From contig NZ_CP064703.1 in assembly GCF_023101085.1 (NCBI RefSeq), positions 2,914,001 to 2,978,000 of the forward strand: a DNA stretch of 64,000 bases. The letters run 5' to 3'. The first letter of the stretch is position 1. The number at the start of each line of letters is the position of its first letter. This document shows, in pieces, positions 62,053 through 64,000 of this stretch. The notes under the pieces are model-generated. The model did no database searches. It was not told the DNA's origin and worked only from the letters and a program-made list of their open reading frames with translations. Source of the DNA: Bradyrhizobium sp. 170. Its GTDB lineage: Bacteria > Pseudomonadota > Alphaproteobacteria > Rhizobiales > Xanthobacteraceae. The position numbers were made by a program, and so were the translations under genes.

Positions 62053-62757
62053 ATGACCGAGAAACCAATCGCGATCGTGACGGGGGTAGGGCCGGGCACT
62101 GGAGCTGCCATCGTCAAGCGCTTCTCTGCTGGCGGGTTCCGCATCATAGCGCTTGCCCGTTCAGCGGAGCTCATCAATCGCCTTGCGCAAGAGCTTCCCG
62201 ATGTGCACGCGGTGACCTGCGACGTCTCAGACGAGAGCCAGGTGCGGACCGTGGTCACTGACGTAAAGCGCCGTTTTGGCGCGACCGATGTTCTCATCCA
62301 CAACGCGGTCGGAGGGGGCTGGGGGAGCTTTCGCGAGATCGATCCGAAGATGCTGAAGGGCAATTTCGAGGTCAACGTGATGGGCTTGTTGTACCTGGCG
62401 CGCGAAGTCGCTCCAGACATGGTCGATCGGGGCAGGGGCGCAATCCTGGTGACCGGAAACACGTCTTCGATCCGAGGCAAGGCCAATTTCGCCGGCTTCG
62501 CTCCGACAAAGGCGGCGCAGCGTATTTTGGCCGAGTCGATCGCACGCGACATGGGACCTCTCGGCGTGCACGTCGGCTATGTTCTCATCGACGCCGTGAT
62601 CGACACGCCCCGGATGCGCGCGCGGATGAGCGACAAACCGGATGAATTCTTCATCAAGCCTGCCGCCATCGCCGACGAATTGTACCATCTCTACGGTCAG
62701 GACCGATCGGCCTGGTCATTCCTCACGGAACTGCGGCCCTTCCGCGAAAACTGGTGA
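62053..62757 (+). CDS. Atypical SDR lacking catalytic Tyr (fifth copy)
   Basis: 234 residues. Nucleotide motif VTGVGPGTGAAIVKRF, HNAVGGGWG, TGNTSSIRG and F149-APT-K153 where YxxxK is expected. More distant from the four block SDRs but with the same Phe and the ARDMGPLGVHVGYVLIDAVID tail. Follows the Mo oxidoreductase by 17 bases with GGGAG upstream, so the two are co-transcribed and may act together. Confidence 0.86.
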   Translation: MTEKPIAIVTGVGPGTGAAIVKRFSAGGFRIIALARSAELINRLAQELPDVHAVTCDVSDESQVRTVVTDVKRRFGATDVLIHNAVGGGWGSFREIDPKMLKGNFEVNVMGLLYLAREVAPDMVDRGRGAILVTGNTSSIRGKANFAGFAPTKAAQRILAESIARDMGPLGVHVGYVLIDAVIDTPRMRARMSDKPDEFFIKPAAIADELYHLYGQDRSAWSFLTELRPFRENW

Positions 62758-62849
62758 CGCCTGGCCGGTGAGAAACACGGTTACAGCGGAGGTAACGCGC
62801 TTACTCATTTAGTGAGCTCCGCAGACGCAGGACTTGAAAGGTCAAGACC

Positions 62850-63671
62850 ATGACTGATGAGTCAATCTCGATTGATACAGGGACGGACGAACTGCTGTGT
62901 GCGATCCGGGATCGCGTCGCCGTGATCACCTTGAATCGACCCGAGGCGCGAAATTCGCTGTCCGACCATCTCACGCCGGCGTTGCGCCGGATGATCAAGC
63001 GCAACGGTGACGATCCGGACGTCGGCGCACTGCTGATTACCGGCGCAGGCAGCGCTTTCTGTTCGGGCGGTGACGTCAAGGGTATGGGGGCCAGCTCTGC
63101 CGCACCGGCCATGTCATTCAGCGACAAGGTTGCGCGATTGCGGGAACGCCAGCGAACCCTGACCGGTGTACTTGTCTCGGTGCGTAAACCCACCATCGCG
63201 GCCTTGCCGGGACCGGCGGCTGGCGGCGGGCTTGCGCTCGCGCTCGCTTGCGACATTCGTATCGCAGCCGAATCCACCATCATGACGACTGGCTATGCCA
63301 GGATTGCGCTCACCGGCGATTACGGCATTTCGTGGCTATTGACCCGGCTGGCCGGGACGGCGCGTGCCCGCGAACTGATGTTTTTGTCCGAACGGATCGA
63401 TGCACGCCGCTGCGAAGCGCTGGGGCTGGTAAATCGCGTGGTGCCTGATGTTGACTTGCAGAACGAAGCGTTTGCATTGGCGAGGACGTTGGCGAACGGT
63501 CCGGCAAGCGCCTACGCCTCCATCAAGGATAATCTCGACCTTGCGCTGTCGGCTGACTTCCTGACGTCATTGGATCAAGAGGCCGAGAAGATGGTCGTTG
63601 CGGCGGGTACGGCGCAGCATGCCGAAGCCGTGCGGGCCTTTATCGAGAAACGTGCCCCCAGTTACCGGTGA
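62850..63671 (+). CDS. Crotonase family protein without the hydratase glutamates (paralogue of 22804)
   Basis: 273 residues. FCSGGDVKGMG oxyanion region; GGGLALALACD in place of the first Glu motif and TGYARIALTGDYGISWL in place of the second. The sharing of the LTGDYG Asp with the 22804 protein supports a common non-hydratase reaction. Preceded by AAGG at a workable distance. In block A the equivalent gene directly follows the nitronate monooxygenase-like gene. Confidence 0.87.
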   Translation: MTDESISIDTGTDELLCAIRDRVAVITLNRPEARNSLSDHLTPALRRMIKRNGDDPDVGALLITGAGSAFCSGGDVKGMGASSAAPAMSFSDKVARLRERQRTLTGVLVSVRKPTIAALPGPAAGGGLALALACDIRIAAESTIMTTGYARIALTGDYGISWLLTRLAGTARARELMFLSERIDARRCEALGLVNRVVPDVDLQNEAFALARTLANGPASAYASIKDNLDLALSADFLTSLDQEAEKMVVAAGTAQHAEAVRAFIEKRAPSYR

Positions 63672-63794
63672 GACTAATCGGCTGAAGGCCCACCGAGCAG
63701 CGCTCCGATCTGGAACGTCCCGATCCGGCGCGAACCGCAAGTCCGAAACGCCTGTAGCATGAAAACGCCAAAGCCCTTCTGCTGCCGCGTTACG

Positions 63795-64000
63795 TCACTC
63801 CTCATCCGATTTGTTTTCCGGAGATGGTCCGGCAATATCCGCCACCACGGCAGCAATCAGCGATTCCGTCAGAGGATCATCCGCAATCACCCGAGACAAT
63901 ATGACAGCGCCAACCATCTCCGAGAGGATAGCGGCGGGATGTCTGCTGCCCGCAGCCCCTGGGGTCGCGGACGACAGTTTCGCAATCTGGTCGAGATAGT
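63795..64000 (-). CDS. TetR family regulator, C-terminal part only (runs off window)
   Basis: The minus strand is open from the window edge to TGA at 63795 and reads YLDQIAKLSSATPG, then HPAAILSEMVGAVILSRVIADDPLTESLIAAVV. The AILSEMVGAVILSRVIADD segment is the C-terminal helix pattern of TetR proteins, as in the proteins at 3375 and 23767. The DNA-binding half lies outside the window. Confidence 0.7.
   Translation of the reverse strand, partial: YLDQIAKLSSATPGAAGSRHPAAILSEMVGAVILSRVIADDPLTESLIAAVVADIAGPSPENKSDEE

Noticed and set aside
1..64000. CRISPR arrays, transposases or phage genes
   Set aside because: No regularly spaced repeats and no transposase, integrase or phage structural motifs seen on either strand.

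Overview
The window reads as a catabolic region of a GC-rich alphaproteobacterium, most likely Bradyrhizobium or a close relative. This is inferred from gene style (many GTG/TTG starts behind strong GGAGG sites, many CoA-ester enzymes, HxlR, TetR and orphan LivJ-type regulators or binding proteins), not from a marker gene. It holds no rRNA, no complete tRNA, no CRISPR array and no recognisable IS transposase.

Layout. 1-3950: an RND multidrug efflux operon (permease, NTF2-like protein, membrane-fusion protein, all minus) with a divergent TetR gene. 3951-7587: a thiolase 5' relic, a FadJ-type bifunctional enzyme, a small monooxygenase-fold protein and a signal peptidase II. 8163-25915: catabolic block A (binding protein, feruloyl-CoA synthase-like ligase, HxlR, DsbA-fold isomerase, CaiB transferase, GST, SDR, acyl-CoA ligase, SDR, two acyl-CoA dehydrogenases, thiolase, nitronate monooxygenase-like protein, crotonase, TetR, crotonase, broken flavin reductase). 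26067-29852: FAH-family hydrolase, crotonase, CaiB-like protein, HxlR. 29832-34946: a three-subunit molybdenum hydroxylase operon with an unknown protein and a divergent HxlR. 34959-39454: MFS relic, a third binding protein, MFS exporter, thiolase. 39590-42527: candidate sRNA, glutaredoxin, MarR, truncated LysR, the 3' half of a tRNA-Gln gene, a hydrolase relic and a 49-residue protein. 42981-58903: catabolic block B, a direct repeat of block A without the feruloyl-CoA synthase, continuing into flavin reductase, MFS and thiolase. 59075-64000: TetR, a bis-MGD-type oxidoreductase, SDR, crotonase and the end of another TetR.

How it fits together. The enzymes make up a CoA-thioester route: import by a LivJ-type binding protein, activation by an ANL ligase or CaiB transferase, dehydrogenation by a paired acyl-CoA dehydrogenase, hydration and isomerisation by crotonases, then thiolysis. 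The GST, the DsbA-fold isomerase, the FAH-fold hydrolase, the flavin reductase and the Mo hydroxylase suggest an aromatic or alicyclic substrate. The substrate itself cannot be read from the sequence.

The most striking signals are regulatory and evolutionary. (1) A 17-bp operator, AGTTC-N7-GAACT, lies in the spacer directly after a TTGAC -35 box at six promoters, three equivalent ones in each block, and each block carries a near-identical HxlR gene. A different HxlR gene at 34.4 kb has two sites of the same 5-N7-5 design with other arms. (2) The two blocks are decaying in complementary ways: A has a frameshifted flavin reductase and a ligase that lost its A8 hinge by in-frame deletion, B has a binding protein cut short by one nonsense codon. 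(3) All five SDRs carry Phe where the catalytic Tyr should be. (4) A tRNA-Gln(UUG) 3' half lies among gene relics just before block B and looks like an integration scar.
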